Position numbers and translations under genes: made by a program
Source: Ancylostoma caninum
Taxonomy: Eukaryota > Nematoda > Chromadorea > Rhabditida > Ancylostomatidae
Assembly: GCA_037903475.1 (NCBI GenBank)
Contig: JBAJFG010000601.1
Span: forward strand, 186,001-250,000
Reading direction: 5' to 3'
Length of the DNA stretch: 64,000 bases
Shown here: piece after piece, positions 36,601-46,739 of the stretch
Layout: each line of letters starts with the position of its first letter
Numbering within the stretch: position 1 is the first letter of the stretch
The notes under the pieces: generated by a model
What the model saw: the letters and a program-made list of their open reading frames with translations, nothing else
What the model was told of the DNA's origin: nothing
The model's database searches: none

Positions 36601-39452
36601 ATCCTACGGCAGGTCTCCGATTCGTGAAACGCTAACCACGCTAACCATGGTTAGGTAGCGTGGTTAGCGCGATTTTTTTATCTATGACTTGAGCTAGCCC
36701 AAGCTTTGGTTTGTTCAGCCAAACCAACGTAGCCGGCGCGGCTAGCCTAGCTAAACTTGTGGTTCAAGCCGCTGAAGTCCGTTAAATATGATATGTAGGT
36801 GCAGAAAACTTCTGCAACAGTACTCAAAAATTATGGGAGCTTTTGCTATGAATTTAGTTTTGCCTGATTTTAGTTACACTTGCATCATAGCATGACTTTA
36901 TCCATGCCAAATAGATGAATTACAACACGCATATAGCAGTCGGTAGAGTTGAATTCGAAGCAGAAGTTGTAGGAATTTATCGAGTTCGATCGATACCAGC
37001 TTCAAAATCACGCGAGTTTTCGAAATGTTTTTAATGGTTTTTCTTTTATTCTTATGAAGAAATTGTTTACAGATGTTTGCATTCTCCTTTTCTGATAGCT
37101 GGCTGTCGTTTTTCATAATTTTACTGTGACTTTATCATACCAAATAGGATTTTCAGCAGAGGGTTCCCGTTCGTCTTTCAAATCTTTTTTTGTTGTTAGC
37201 ACTCGCTCCTAGGTGTACTTCAACCTTGGTACTAAACCCAGAAGCAAGCTGACAGCTTTTTTCGTAAGTTTTTTTTCTTTTTGCAGGTCTCGGAGTGCGC
37301 ACGTCTCACACGTCAACAACGGTGAGTTCAGAACTAAACGACTACGTACGTGTTCAAAACACTCACTCTTCCAACAATATGGTTTGCTTTCACTTTCTTA
37401 GTCCTTACTAAACTGCTCAACCACTATACGAGCACTCTCTTACCAGGTTTCGCAAATCTATGGATTCTTCACATTATACCTATAATCAGGGGTGTGCGGA
37501 ATTTTCCGTTTTCCGTTTTACGCTTTCCGTTTTCCGCCCATTTTTGGCCTTCCGTTTTCCGTTTTACGTTTTACGGGATTTAAAATTTTACTTCCGCACA
37601 CCCTGCCGATGATGCATCTCTGGGGTGGTATTTTTGTTTTCTCTTCTCACAGGTCATGACGAAATGCGAGCGCAATAAAATGGTGGCAGATGTCATCATA
37701 GGTTAGAATAATGTCAAAAACGCATAATTTTGTACAAAATTGGAAACAGACTGCTTGCAGAATGCAAGAGCAGTTGAAGAGCAGTTGAGCGAAGACCGAG
37801 AAACAGTGAGGATTAAGTTCAAACATTTGAAACGATTTGAAACGAACTATAAGATCAAAAGAATAGGTGTTTTCGACAAATAGGCATCCAATTAGGAGGT
37901 CTCTGTTGTCGATGGATGGAGCAAGGGCTTCCCAATACCAGCAAAAAGAAAAAAAATGAAGAGAAAGAACTGCTCTCCAGCGGATCAAGAAGCGAAAGGC
38001 AGCAAAAGACTCTAAACGACAATATAGGCTAGCCTAAACCACGGCTAGGGTTTGTGCGCGCAGTCATGAATCCCAACCCCGCTGTCACAGGATTGTATCT
38101 GAAGCTCAGTGAAATGACATAGGGTAATGATCTGAGGAACAAGGGCATCGAGTGAGGATCTCGATGCCTAACTGCATCTGTTTTTACTGGATGAGTCCTG
38201 GAATATGAAGCCTAACGTTTCCGTGGAACAGGGGAAACCAGCTTTTGTTTATCACGGCCGTCCATATCTGCATGTTTGCGGACATCAGAATAGTAGGTCT
38301 GCGCTCTCAATGTTGGAGGAGGCTGCAGTAAATCACACCTTTACAGCACCACCAAAATTCTAACGCATCCTCCCTAGCGTGAAGATCTGGTTTAGGAAAA
38401 ATTGGACAAACAAGTTCATGCTTCCTTTTATCGCATAGAAACCGAGCTCCATCTTTAGCTATTACATGGTCTAGAAATTGGTAGTTTTTGGGGCGGAAGA
38501 TCAAGTTGCAGAAGATGTCACAGCGGGCGAGATGGTGATCATCTGTCAGGTCGTGGAGTGGCCACTTCTTTTCTTGTCACGCCGATTGAAGTTAAATGTT
38601 TTGAAACTGTGATATAGCAAGCATCCATCCCTGCTCTTAACGTGCAAATGGTAGGACCCGGTTTAAATTCCGCGACAGTCTTCAGCTCGTAGTCATCGTC
38701 AACCTGCGGTCAAGGCCACTGTTTCCTTGATGATCAAAATCGATGGAAGAAAATTTCACGATCTTATAGCCCACTGTCCATTGGGAAGATTATTCCAAGC
38801 CGAAACAAATGCGGGATTACCGCATACCTCTGCCAGAGAGTGAGCGAGTTTGAAGTCATTAACCATAATCACCCAAAAATCGAGTCGGCTCATCATTTCG
38901 TTCGCGACTTTACAAAACCCCTCAGGAAAGATCTAGCCAGAGTACTCAAGCAGCATTCGAAAGATGAAGAAAAGCCCTACCAAAAAATTACATAAATTGG
39001 GCTGAAGTTTATCAAATTGGACAGAACATAAAAGTTTAATTGAGCATACCCCGAAACGGGAATAATTTTCGCAACAACCTCATATTTCACCGTTGGACAT
39101 AAGTTCTAGGTCCCTCAAAACTCCGAAGTTTGACAAGATCTCAGACGCAAAGATCTGGGCGAGCGCAATCAAGAAGAAATTCAAGTGAATGAGATTTAAC
39201 CATTTTCAGACCTCTCTTAACGGTGATATCATCCTATGGTGGGTTTCAAAAATGTTGCAGTTTTTGCAATTAAGAAATGACACACCTGAACGTATCAAGA
39301 ACAGGTTTGAAGGTCTCATGAACTCGACCATCAGTAGTAACCGGACGACGTCTTCTTTCTTTTAGCTTCAACATCAATAGTGTGGACGCGATCACCATCA
39401 CTGTCAAGCCAACAATCATCTTCGTGATTGCCCACAGGACTCCCAACCACAT
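23074..39452 (-). CDS. Beta-lactamase-fold (LACT/LACTB-like) serine hydrolase, copy 1
   Basis: Twelve exons, all in phase: 39452-39286, 32415-32358, 29384-29286, 25665-25528, 25470-25387, 25333-25192, 24229-24125, 24057-23963, 23888-23766, 23573-23463, 23382-23281, 23220-23074. The protein is 456 residues. Seen: a membrane segment at about residues 11-28 followed by KLKERRRR; the S-x-x-K motif FSTSK with Ser105 and Lys108; FWPEF and GKENITVEM; the conserved [17 protein letters not shown] (Tyr199 a candidate general base); [11 protein letters not shown]; and GHTGLGG, the HTG triad equivalent to KTG. The family resembles class C beta-lactamases and esterases; animal members such as LACTB are peptidase- or esterase-like, so antibiotic resistance is not implied. 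Introns 1-3 are 6.9, 3.0 and 3.6 kb and filled with repeats; the later introns are mostly 50-150 bases, apart from about 1 kb between exons 6 and 7. A paralogue with the same exon plan lies at 51.3-57.05 kb. Confidence 0.9.
24590..24720. repeat. Small dispersed repeat (AAAGGCAGTGTNNCACCTCA family)
   Basis: TCAAAGGCAGTGTGCCACCTC with GCGCTGATTCTAATGAT downstream. Related copies are at 26,945-27,050 and, inverted, at about 30,365-30,425. It lies in an intron of LACT copy 1. Confidence 0.5.
25863..26830. mobile_element. Repeat element carrying a 60-bp minisatellite, copy 1
   Basis: 25,863-26,290 is a unique-looking head (GCGGCACTCATAGACAA, TTCGTTTCGGGACTCGC, TTTCATCACCT, GGCGGTCTCGCAG) that recurs at 34,512-35,010. 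Then 26,330-26,790 is about eight degenerate 60-bp units built on GGTCCACCGATGGAGAAAGG and CCAATAGTGTGGAGAA. Because 60 is twenty codons, long open frames run on both strands (267, 189, 132 codons); they are not genes. Located in intron 3 of LACT copy 1. Confidence 0.7.
27345..28616 (-). mobile_element. Mariner element, copy 1 (1,272 bp, both ends, defective)
   Basis: Ends TTAGGTTGGTCAAAAATAAT and its inverse ATTATTTTTGCACCAACCTAA, flanked by TA on both sides. The minus strand encodes mariner transposase pieces: FGEGSVSE, then [12 protein letters not shown]...LNEYHID, and later [18 protein letters not shown], split by frame changes and stops. It lies in intron 3 of LACT copy 1. The copy at 45,475-46,739 is nearly identical and shares the same breaks. 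Confidence 0.9.
30544..30661. repeat. (GT)n microsatellite
   Basis: About 118 bases of nearly pure GT with one interruption. It is preceded by TTATAATAACGGGCTTACTTC and followed by GATTGGTCGGTGATGGTGATT, the flanks of the 59-bp minisatellite element. In intron 2 of LACT copy 1. Confidence 0.95.
30740..31085. repeat. 59-bp minisatellite, array 1
   Basis: Five to six degenerate units containing GGTCCAACGGTGTGATAAGG, GTGCGCCGGCG and AGTGGGGAGACGCCTGG. The same unit recurs at 33,575-33,870 and, in the opposite orientation, at 40,990-41,165. Confidence 0.8.
33470..33870. repeat. 59-bp minisatellite, array 2, with element flank
   Basis: The flank TTATAATGGTGGGCTTACTTC and TCACGTGCGTGT at 33,470-33,506 equals that before the GT run at 30.5 kb. 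Units with GTGATAAGGATGCACC and AGTGGGGAAACACCTGGAGT follow. In intron 1 of LACT copy 1. Confidence 0.75.
34190..34507. mobile_element. GC-rich MITE with CTCGAGGA ends
   Basis: Ends CTATAGTCCTCGAGGACTGT and GCTATACTCCTCGAGGAGTGT; inside are repeated palindromes built on GGCGATCGCC, CCAACATTGGC and GGCGGCCGCC. The GC content is far above that of its surroundings. In intron 1 of LACT copy 1. Confidence 0.65.
34512..35930. mobile_element. Repeat element carrying a 60-bp minisatellite, copy 2
   Basis: The head (34,512-35,025) matches the 25.9-kb element: CCTAAGGGGG, GCGGCACTCATAGACA, GGCGGTCTCGCAGAAAG and CATTGTGTATCCAATCA. The array at 35,030-35,920 holds about fifteen 60-bp units (GGTCCACCGATGGAGAAAGG, CCCGCCGTGACCCA, GGTGTGGAGAACGCCAGGAT). 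Downstream CGGCCCCACCCCAATTTCTAGCGT near 36,056 also occurs at 28,772 and may mark a family end. In intron 1 of LACT copy 1. Confidence 0.7.
37488..37606. mobile_element. Short CCGTTTTCCG inverted-repeat element
   Basis: Starts AGGGGTGTGCGGAATTTTCC and ends TTCCGCACACCCTG, inverted ends around degenerate CCGTTTTCCGTTTTACG subrepeats. A decayed copy is at 20.7 kb. Confidence 0.7.
38250..39085 (-). mobile_element. Mariner relic, second lineage
   Basis: Minus-strand reading shows [19 protein letters not shown], then [10 protein letters not shown]...[14 protein letters not shown], the mariner catalytic core block with the first Asp region decayed. The distal end AGGTTGTTGCGAAAATTATT is like that of the element at 11,049. 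It lies just inside intron 1 of LACT copy 1. Confidence 0.75.
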
Positions 39453-39532
39453 CTAAAAATGCACAAAACATACACTATTTAGTATGATAGAATCTCAAGA
39501 AATGTGGTGGTCATCACATGATTACCCTCTGA

Positions 39533-39920
39533 TGTTCGGTGGTGATACATTTGGCGTGGCCCCAAACGAACTTCTCCAATTTTATCGCCACACGAACCTT
39601 TGTATCGTCAAACAAAAGAGTTATCAACCGCGCAAATATTTCGATATTGTGAGGAATCGTGCCATGATTCCGATCTCCGGAGTCCGCTGCCTTACCAGCT
39701 TAGCCATCCGGATCAACACTGTCGAATGCTAAGCACCCAACTGAGAATGATATGAATGCGTTATCAAAACAGCCGTAAAATGTATCGCCAACAGATTCTG
39801 TCGCTTTTCTATTTCCAAACAAATCTTGACCCTCCCAAAAAATGTATTGCCACGCAAAATTTTATCCCGTAAAATGTATTGCCAAACACATTCTCTCGCC
39901 ATATGGATCGCCACTGATGC
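39533..39920 (-). mobile_element. TTGGCGATACA-subrepeat MITE, copy 3
   Basis: Inverted relative to copies 1 and 2. Units ATGTATTGCCAAACA and AATGTATCGCCA flank the block CCTTACCAGCTTAGCCATCC at 39,690-39,710, the complement of the tRNA-like A-box region. Immediately upstream of LACT copy 1, so it could lie in its promoter region. Confidence 0.65.
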
Positions 39921-40326
39921 ATGTGTGGCTGAATGGATAAAGCAATGTACCCCAATCATCCAACTTCAATGCAACAGGCTGAGCATCATTAATTGTTGTC
40001 TGGAAGCTGTCAGGAAGCACCTAGTCTACTAACGGTCATTCTGATTCAAGGCTGGTTCCTTTGGGGAAGGGAAGCAGAAGCAGGAAAGAATTTGATGCTG
40101 CGTCGCAAATACGTATACGGGCGCGATCCAGTGGCAACCTGGTGTTGCTGTTCCTGTAGGTGCTGATCAGATGCGCACTTGTATAAGCAATTATTATTAT
40201 AATTAGTTGCATCCTTCGTCTTTACGAAACCATTATCAACTCAAGAAAGCCCTCAGTGCTGGACAAAGTCTTTTTTTGCAATGATTTTCTTCAAAAACCA
40301 AGATGGTCTCATAGAGATAAAAGATA

Positions 40327-40500
40327 CCACATTGGGGGAGACTTGGTGTCCCCTAGCTCCCGCACAATTGTGTTGCATTCGACGAGTGGGTGCACAGATG
40401 TCTTGTAAGCCTTTATAGGTACATGAGGGTTCTTCGTTCGGAGTGCTTTGAAAAGACTGTATGTCCTGAAGTTGATTTCCGAAACTAGGGCTTCATGCGA
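40327..40500 (-). mobile_element. Non-LTR reverse transcriptase C-terminal scrap
   Basis: The minus strand reads FRTYSLFKALRTKNPHVPIK then AYKTSVHPLVECNTIV, the thumb region also seen in the 43.2-kb fragment (FRNVHSKDPNLLIRLYKTY). The open frame extends upstream by chance to 232 codons. Confidence 0.65.
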
Positions 40501-40974
40501 GCGAAGCGAGCCCTCTACTGATGCTCGCTTCGGTCGCATACTGTATGTTGAAAGCAAGCACAAGTGTAAACTGATTGAAAAATCTGTATCCTTCCACGCA
40601 GTTCTTTTGCTATCCTGAGAAGCTCTTGATCCCGTAGTTGTAGCTTTCCCCCATATGAACGAAGTTACGCCCTTCCATATGAGCGAAGTTAGTGGCTGTG
40701 AAGAATTAATTGTAACCAATTCAGTGCAAATGTTATCTTGAAATGATTTAGGCTCAACTGGTTGTTGTGGTAATTCAAGTGATAAGGGTCCACCGGTGTA
40801 CATATATAAACGGAAAAGAGGGAGTGGTTCATTCAGACACAAACGGAATGGGAAGAGAACAAAGAACACGGATACGGAAGGAAACAATGTACATCTAGGT
40901 GATTTAGGTGGAGGGTCCGCCGAAACAGGGTAAGCGTAACCCTCATGCAGAAATAGACCCGCCGAGCGAATTCC

Positions 40975-41165
40975 TATTAGTTGTGGAAGCTGGCACACCC
41001 TTAGCACCCCGTTGGACCCGACTCCAGGCGTTTCCCCACTTTTGGACGCCGGCGCACCCTTATCACACCGTTGGACCCGACTCAGGGCGTTTCCCCACTT
41101 TTGGACGCCGGCGCACCCTTATCACACCGTTGGACCCGTCTCCAGGTGTTTGCTCACTTTAGGAG
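40975..41165. repeat. 59-bp minisatellite, array 3 (inverted)
   Basis: Three units of exactly 59 bases: GTTGGACCCGACTCCAGGCG, TTTCCCCACTTTTGGACGCC, GGCGCACCCTTATCACACC. A CACCAATCACCATCACTGAC flank at 41,280 is the inverse of the 30.67-kb flank. Confidence 0.9.
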
Positions 41166-41572
41166 GCACCCCTTCTCCAACGGCGGACCCGTTGCACATG
41201 TCCCTTCTGCTCGACCATCTCTCTACCCCACTCCACCACACCATACCCGTTCTTAGCCTTTTATAGGATCTCACAATCACCACCAATCACCATCACTGAC
41301 CAATCACAGTGCGTGTGCACACGCAGTAACAGAGTCACATAATGTCTGTAATATATATAGAGTATGATAGAGTATGATATGGTGATGTGGCCGAACACGA
41401 ACCGGCCTGAATGAGTATGACCACGGATGATGAGTGGATATCCTACTTATCACCGCCTTGATCTCATCAACCTCATTTTTGACGCATGTTGATGCTAGGC
41501 GATCCGACATTGGCGACTGCTCGCCAACAACATCCCATGATGAGGGGTGTCGACTGAGCACCAAGTACAGTA

Positions 41573-42028
41573 CCCGCACTAAGTTTGTTAAAAATGAACA
41601 TCTGGAACGCGGATTTGCGTCATTTTCGTTCTAGGGTTATAGCTCATCGTAACAAAGCGATTCACAGAACAAATCAGGGGTCAAAAACGGCAATGAAGTG
41701 GGCTACCATATTTCGTGAAACCAGCCCTGAAATCTGATTTTCAACAACGAAATTCGCAATTTTTTAATTCTGCCGCACCCTTGCCGCACATAATGCGCGA
41801 CATACTTCGACGCGCGGCATGATCCGAGCAGTATAAATGACTCTTGAATTTCAGTGTTCAAAATCGAAATTTAGAGCTGGTTTCATGAAATATGCTAGCC
41901 CACTCCACTGCTGCTTCTGACCCCTGCTTTGGTCTGTGAATCGCTCTTTTACGATGAATTATAGCCTTGGAACCAAAAGAACGCAAATCCGCGTTCTGAA
42001 TGTTCATTTCTAACAAACTTAGTGCGGG
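41573..42028. mobile_element. MITE with ~190-bp inverted repeats and TA target site
   Basis: Starts CCCGCACTAAGTTTGTTA and ends TAACAAACTTAGTGCGGG with TA on both outer sides. The mirrored arms run about 190 bases each (AACGCGGATTTGCGT, AGCGATTCACAGA, CAGGGGTCA). No coding sequence. The TA duplication points to the Tc1/mariner superfamily. Confidence 0.8.
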
Positions 42029-43204
42029 TATTGTATAACTGAAAACGAGTCGTATAACAGCTAACACTATTATCTTCTCAATACCTTGATTTTTTTTCGG
42101 CAGCTGAAGTGCGACACCAGTCCCGCATACGGTTCGCTCCGCAGCCAGTAGCAAATGGGTGCCGAGGGACGCCCCTCTCTAATGAACACTGGATTAATGA
42201 GGTCGAAAGGGAGTAACAACTATCACATTTTCATAAACTGACCGTGTGGGAATTGCGTGCACCAACGAGTGCTCTGTGACGCTTCTAAAAAATTGACGAT
42301 CGAGCACATTTTCATCTTTTCCAATTTTTACGCTGCTACAGCAACCGAATTTGATGAATTGCCGGAATCAGCACTATGCTGGTACACAAAGCTAACTGTA
42401 CCCTACTATAATCTTCGAAGGGGAAAGAATCTTGTAATTGTGATCTCACGTTTTCAGCGCGTGAATTCCGCACTGGGTGAAATGAGCGCGGAGCAAAAAG
42501 TTCAGCGGTCGATTTTCTGTTTCCTTAAAAGGCATATGAATATTTCGATTAGCTCCCATGCTCCCATGCTCAGGGTCCGCCGGGATGCCTTGCAGCAGCT
42601 AAAAGTGCCGAAAAATCGTATCTCTCGAAAACTTCCCGTTTCGGTCCAGGATATGGCGCTTCAAGACCTCTTTCAGAGCACATGGCCTCCTATTGTCCGA
42701 ACGTTCGTCTACGGCTGCTAGAGACGGTTATAAGATTGCGGCCAAATTTTCAGCAAATTTAGTGCACTCCTAGATGACAAATAATGACAGCTAGAAGTGC
42801 TTCATCTGTGAATTCTAGAAGTACACCTAGTGTTCTTTATAAGATTTTCCTAGGAGACCCGTAGCTAATCTCAGTAGCGAACAGTAGCTTCATCAACATC
42901 GAGGTTTTCATGAGGCAAAACGAAGGTTTATATTTTGGACAACGGTAATACTGAGACTAGGAGGACTGCAGCAACGGCACTTGCAGATCACGAAGCTCAC
43001 AAAGAGTTGTCTTGAACCTTTCATTCTTTCTTGCTCAAGTTTGCCCGGTCCGTTGCAGTAGTGTGCGCCACTGGCAACTTCGTCAAAAATTGGGTTTTCT
43101 TCAACTAGTGTGGAATTCGCCGAGATCACCTCCCAGACGCTTGACTTTGGGGGGCTTTCTGCTTCAATCCATAATATATAGTCGGATCTAAGCTTGAAGC
43201 CCCA

Positions 43205-44692
43205 GCCCAAATCTAGCTTTCAATAATGAGCGTTTAGAACAGGTCCAATTTTTTCGCGACTTGGGTGTAATTGTCGACCGCTCACTGAAGTTTCATCAGC
43301 ACATAGACCATGTTGTTGGAAAGGCACTAATTATCATGTTTACCATCTTCAGGAACGTACATAGTAAAGATCCAAATCTATTGATTCGTTTATACAAAAC
43401 CTACGTCTTACCACGCCTTGAATACTGTTGCGTTATTTGGAGCCCTTACATCAAAAAGTATATTCTCAAACTTGAAAAGGTTCAACAGATCTTTACAGAA
43501 TCTTGTTTTATAGAGCTTTTCCAGACCCAAATTTTCCTGTAACTCTTCCTTCATACAGAAACCGCCTAGAGAAACTAAAGCTCAAAAGTCTGAGGTGTAG
43601 GAGGGTCGTGAACGATTTAGTGTTTTGTTTTCGAATACTAAGACAAGAAATACGTCTACGTGCTAGCAATTACTGGACGTTGCGCCCTTCTTTCGGTAGA
43701 AGTGGAGCTTTGGTGCTTCATTACCCTAAAATAAAGAAGCATCATGTCTCCATTTGTTACAACTCTTTGTTCGCAAGAACAGCAATGTGGTTCCATCTTT
43801 TACCGGAGAACGTGGTAAGTTCTACTAATTCTAAGACTTTTCGTAAGAGGCTGAATGAACTAAATCTTCTTGATATCCTAAAAATTCCTGAGATTTAGGC
43901 TTGTATTAGTGGTTTCATGGCTGCTGCTCCTAGTTTGGCGATGTTAAGGGTGTTCGACTTCGACTCAGCTGTTTTTTTATTGCCCTTCGTCATCTACGCC
44001 ACTACCATTTCATACCGAAACACTCCGTCTATTCATTTTGACACTTTTAAGCAGTTGTTTCTGTTTTTTTTTTTTGTTTTTATGTCTTGTTCGTATCCAT
44101 CGATGGCATGGAGAGGTGTTGTCTTATAGTGTCTTTCGATCTTGTTTGTGCTAGCTTAACGCAACACATGCTAGCTGAGGGTTTGAACCACTTTTTTGCA
44201 ATAAGTTTGAGACCTGCTCGCCTCAAGCCGTTTGGTCCTACCCAACCTTCAGGATCAACGGGGTTAGCTAGTATACCCGTTTGCCGAAGTTCCTGTAGGT
44301 TCCGAGGACGCTCCTGTGGCCTTTCCAGGAGACTGAGGGCACCTTGCTAGCTGATGTGGGTGCATGGATCAACGCCCACCAGAGCCCATAAGGTCTCAGC
44401 TGTTGACGAATTACGTTCAATGTGAGCCATTACTGAGTTTATGTCCTCAATGTTGCAATTAGTAACCAGTTTTTTTGGACAACACTCTTTCCATTGCCAA
44501 GCAAACGGATTATCCTCTATTTAGTCGTACTACATATGTCTTGACATTTTCTCTGGTTTAGCCTTGTACTAGGTTTGAAGCCCTACATTTAATTAGTTTG
44601 TGTTTCAAGTTTTGTTTTGTTTGTTTTTTGTTCTGTTTTCTATGTTTGTAGTAGCGCACCTTCGAGTGCAGAAAAATAAATAAATAAATAAA
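43205..44692 (+). mobile_element. 5'-truncated non-LTR (CR1/Jockey-like) retrotransposon
   Basis: Plus strand: LGVIVDRSLKFHQHIDHVV, LLIRLYKTYVLPRLEYC and VIWSPYIKKYIL, then a one-base frame change near 43,500 to FYRAFPDPNFPVTLPSY and AMWFHLLPENVVSSTNSKTF, ending in TAG at 43,898. This is the C-terminal end of a reverse transcriptase ORF plus a 3' UTR. It stops in a short AAATA-repeat tail at about 44,671-44,691, the usual kind of 3' tail for such elements. The catalytic YADD region is not included. Confidence 0.85.
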
Positions 44693-45474
44693 TTCAGTTC
44701 ATCGCCGCATGTTTGAGCTACTACGAGCCCTATCCATTACACGGCATCAAACGATATATCGACTAGTTGGCCAAAACCAGTAAACGTAAAGTTTTCTTCG
44801 GCAGTGAGTAGGTCATCTCTTCGAGATAAATCGAAAGGTGATCAAATCGTTTGGATTGGTGCAGTTCTACGAAAGTTATGGCAAAGCGACGGTATGCGAC
44901 GGTGACTCCGCGGAGCGACCGTCACGATCCCGTGAGCAGTATTGTATATGGCAACGTCCAATAGTCCAACATCAACACTTCGCAGACGCGAAATCAGTTC
45001 AATTTGAAAATTTGAGCTTTAAATGTGAAGGATCTTCCAATCAAATGGGTTCTTTCAGTCAAATGGCTACTTGTAGAATTAAGTGTCTCAACTTTCCTAT
45101 TTGAAAGAAAAAAAGAAACGTACGGCTTTATACTGTTTAGTTTGAGCAAACATTGAGATCTTGCGCTGAGGCTCCTACTTGCTGTAAGTGACACCCAGCT
45201 GTCACCATCTTCCGATTCTCACAGCACATGCATATGATTTACGATAATCCTAGAAATCTCGAAAAAATTACGGAAAAAACTGTTGTTCCAATACGTTTCT
45301 TCGCGATTACACCGAAACCAACAACTCTATTTCTCAGAGCATTGAAGGAAACAGAGAATCGACTGCTGAACTTTTTGCTTCGCGCTCATTTCACCCAGTG
45401 CGGAATTCACGCGCTGAAAACGTGAGGTCGCAATTATGAGATTCTTTCCTCTTCGAGGATTATATTAGGTTGGT

Positions 45475-46739
45475 GCAAAAATAATGCGCGTTTTCATGCC
45501 TTTGATTCCGAACCTCATAACTCCTTTTAAAATCGATCTTTTTCAATAGGCTTACAAATATTGTAATCCCCAAATCTTTAGCAATAAGATAGACGTTCTC
45601 CGACTACCGTCCATTTCTGACAGGACCTTCTAGAATCAACAAACTTCCGGAGGGCAGTTTTGGTATCACTTTAGTCTTTGAGAAAATTCTCCCGGAAGAA
45701 GTAGTCCAGGTTCTCGGGGAAGCGGTAGTCGGTGAGCGAGAAGCTTGCTGATTATGATGTAGGAGTCCGAGCTTCCTAGCTCAGTTGCTTGAACCTGTGA
45801 AGAATCTGTCGTGCAGGGTGTGCCTGGACGGTACCGTGTAGGAGTGAAGAATCCATTTTATTGAGCAACGCTGGGGTCACGCCGTTAAGTTTCTAATTTG
45901 TTTCATTTACGTCTTGAAACCTCTTACCAGATTAGGAAGAATGAATGAGCTTCAGTGAGTAATTTTGGCAGCAGTTCACCAAAAAGTCGCCGTGACCTTA
46001 TTTTGGTGTTGCTTCGGTTTCTGGGAGTATTTCGGTGCATGTTCCTCGTCCAACTGTTAAGCAAGGCACCTCACTTTGTCAAAGAGGGTCTATACTTCAT
46101 ATTTAATCACTAAGCGACCGACTGTTTGTCGCAATTTTTTCACTACAAAGGTGCGAAGCATACCTCTCAACGAGGATCAATGTGGTACTCATTCAGTATG
46201 CGCGACGTCAACTCGTCGAGCTTTTTCATCCTCTCATTTTTACTGAAGGGAGGGATGGTCTGACAACAATCACCGGCAATATTCTGCGAAACCAAATATG
46301 TTGTTTTGGATGGGTGCTGTTTGTTAATTGTCATCAGTTGGGGGTCGCAAACCCGAGGAAGACCTATGCGACATTCTTCACTTTTGAAGCAAGGCACACC
46401 AAGCCGAAAAATCCGGGAGCAGCTCGGCGGAATGCATTCGCTCACACTCCCTTCGCCAAAACTATGGTGGTATTCTGAGCGATTCCTGCTGCGATGCCGT
46501 CGAGTATCAGCCCGCTGAAAAGAGTTTGGCAAAAAACTTGTTTTGGCGCCTTTCGTTCCACAACTAAAAATTCACCAAAAACATGAACTTCGCCCAAAAT
46601 GCATGAGATATTTGAAAAGGCCATGGAGTTTGCTACAAAACATTGTGCAACTTCTCATACCGATGATAAGAAACACCGGAGGTTTTCTGCACCGAAGATG
46701 AAGCAGCGAAAAACGCGCATTATTTTTGCACCAACCTAA
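45475..46739 (-). mobile_element. Mariner element, copy 2 (1,265 bp, TA flanks, defective)
   Basis: Ends TTAGGTTGGTGCAAAAATAA and TTATTTTTGCACCAACCTAA, TA on each side. It is almost identical to the copy at 27,345-28,616, including the same frame breaks in the transposase (frame with FGEGSVSE at 46.4 kb). It interrupts the right arm of the 42-47 kb inverted repeat; the left arm supplies the uninterrupted sequence. Confidence 0.9.

Noticed and set aside
40309..41007. 232-codon minus-strand open frame
   Set aside because: Only its end matches a reverse transcriptase scrap; the rest crosses unrelated repeat sequence.
42257..42721. 154-codon plus-strand open frame
   Set aside because: Lies across an arm of the inverted repeat; the mirrored arm does not keep the frame.
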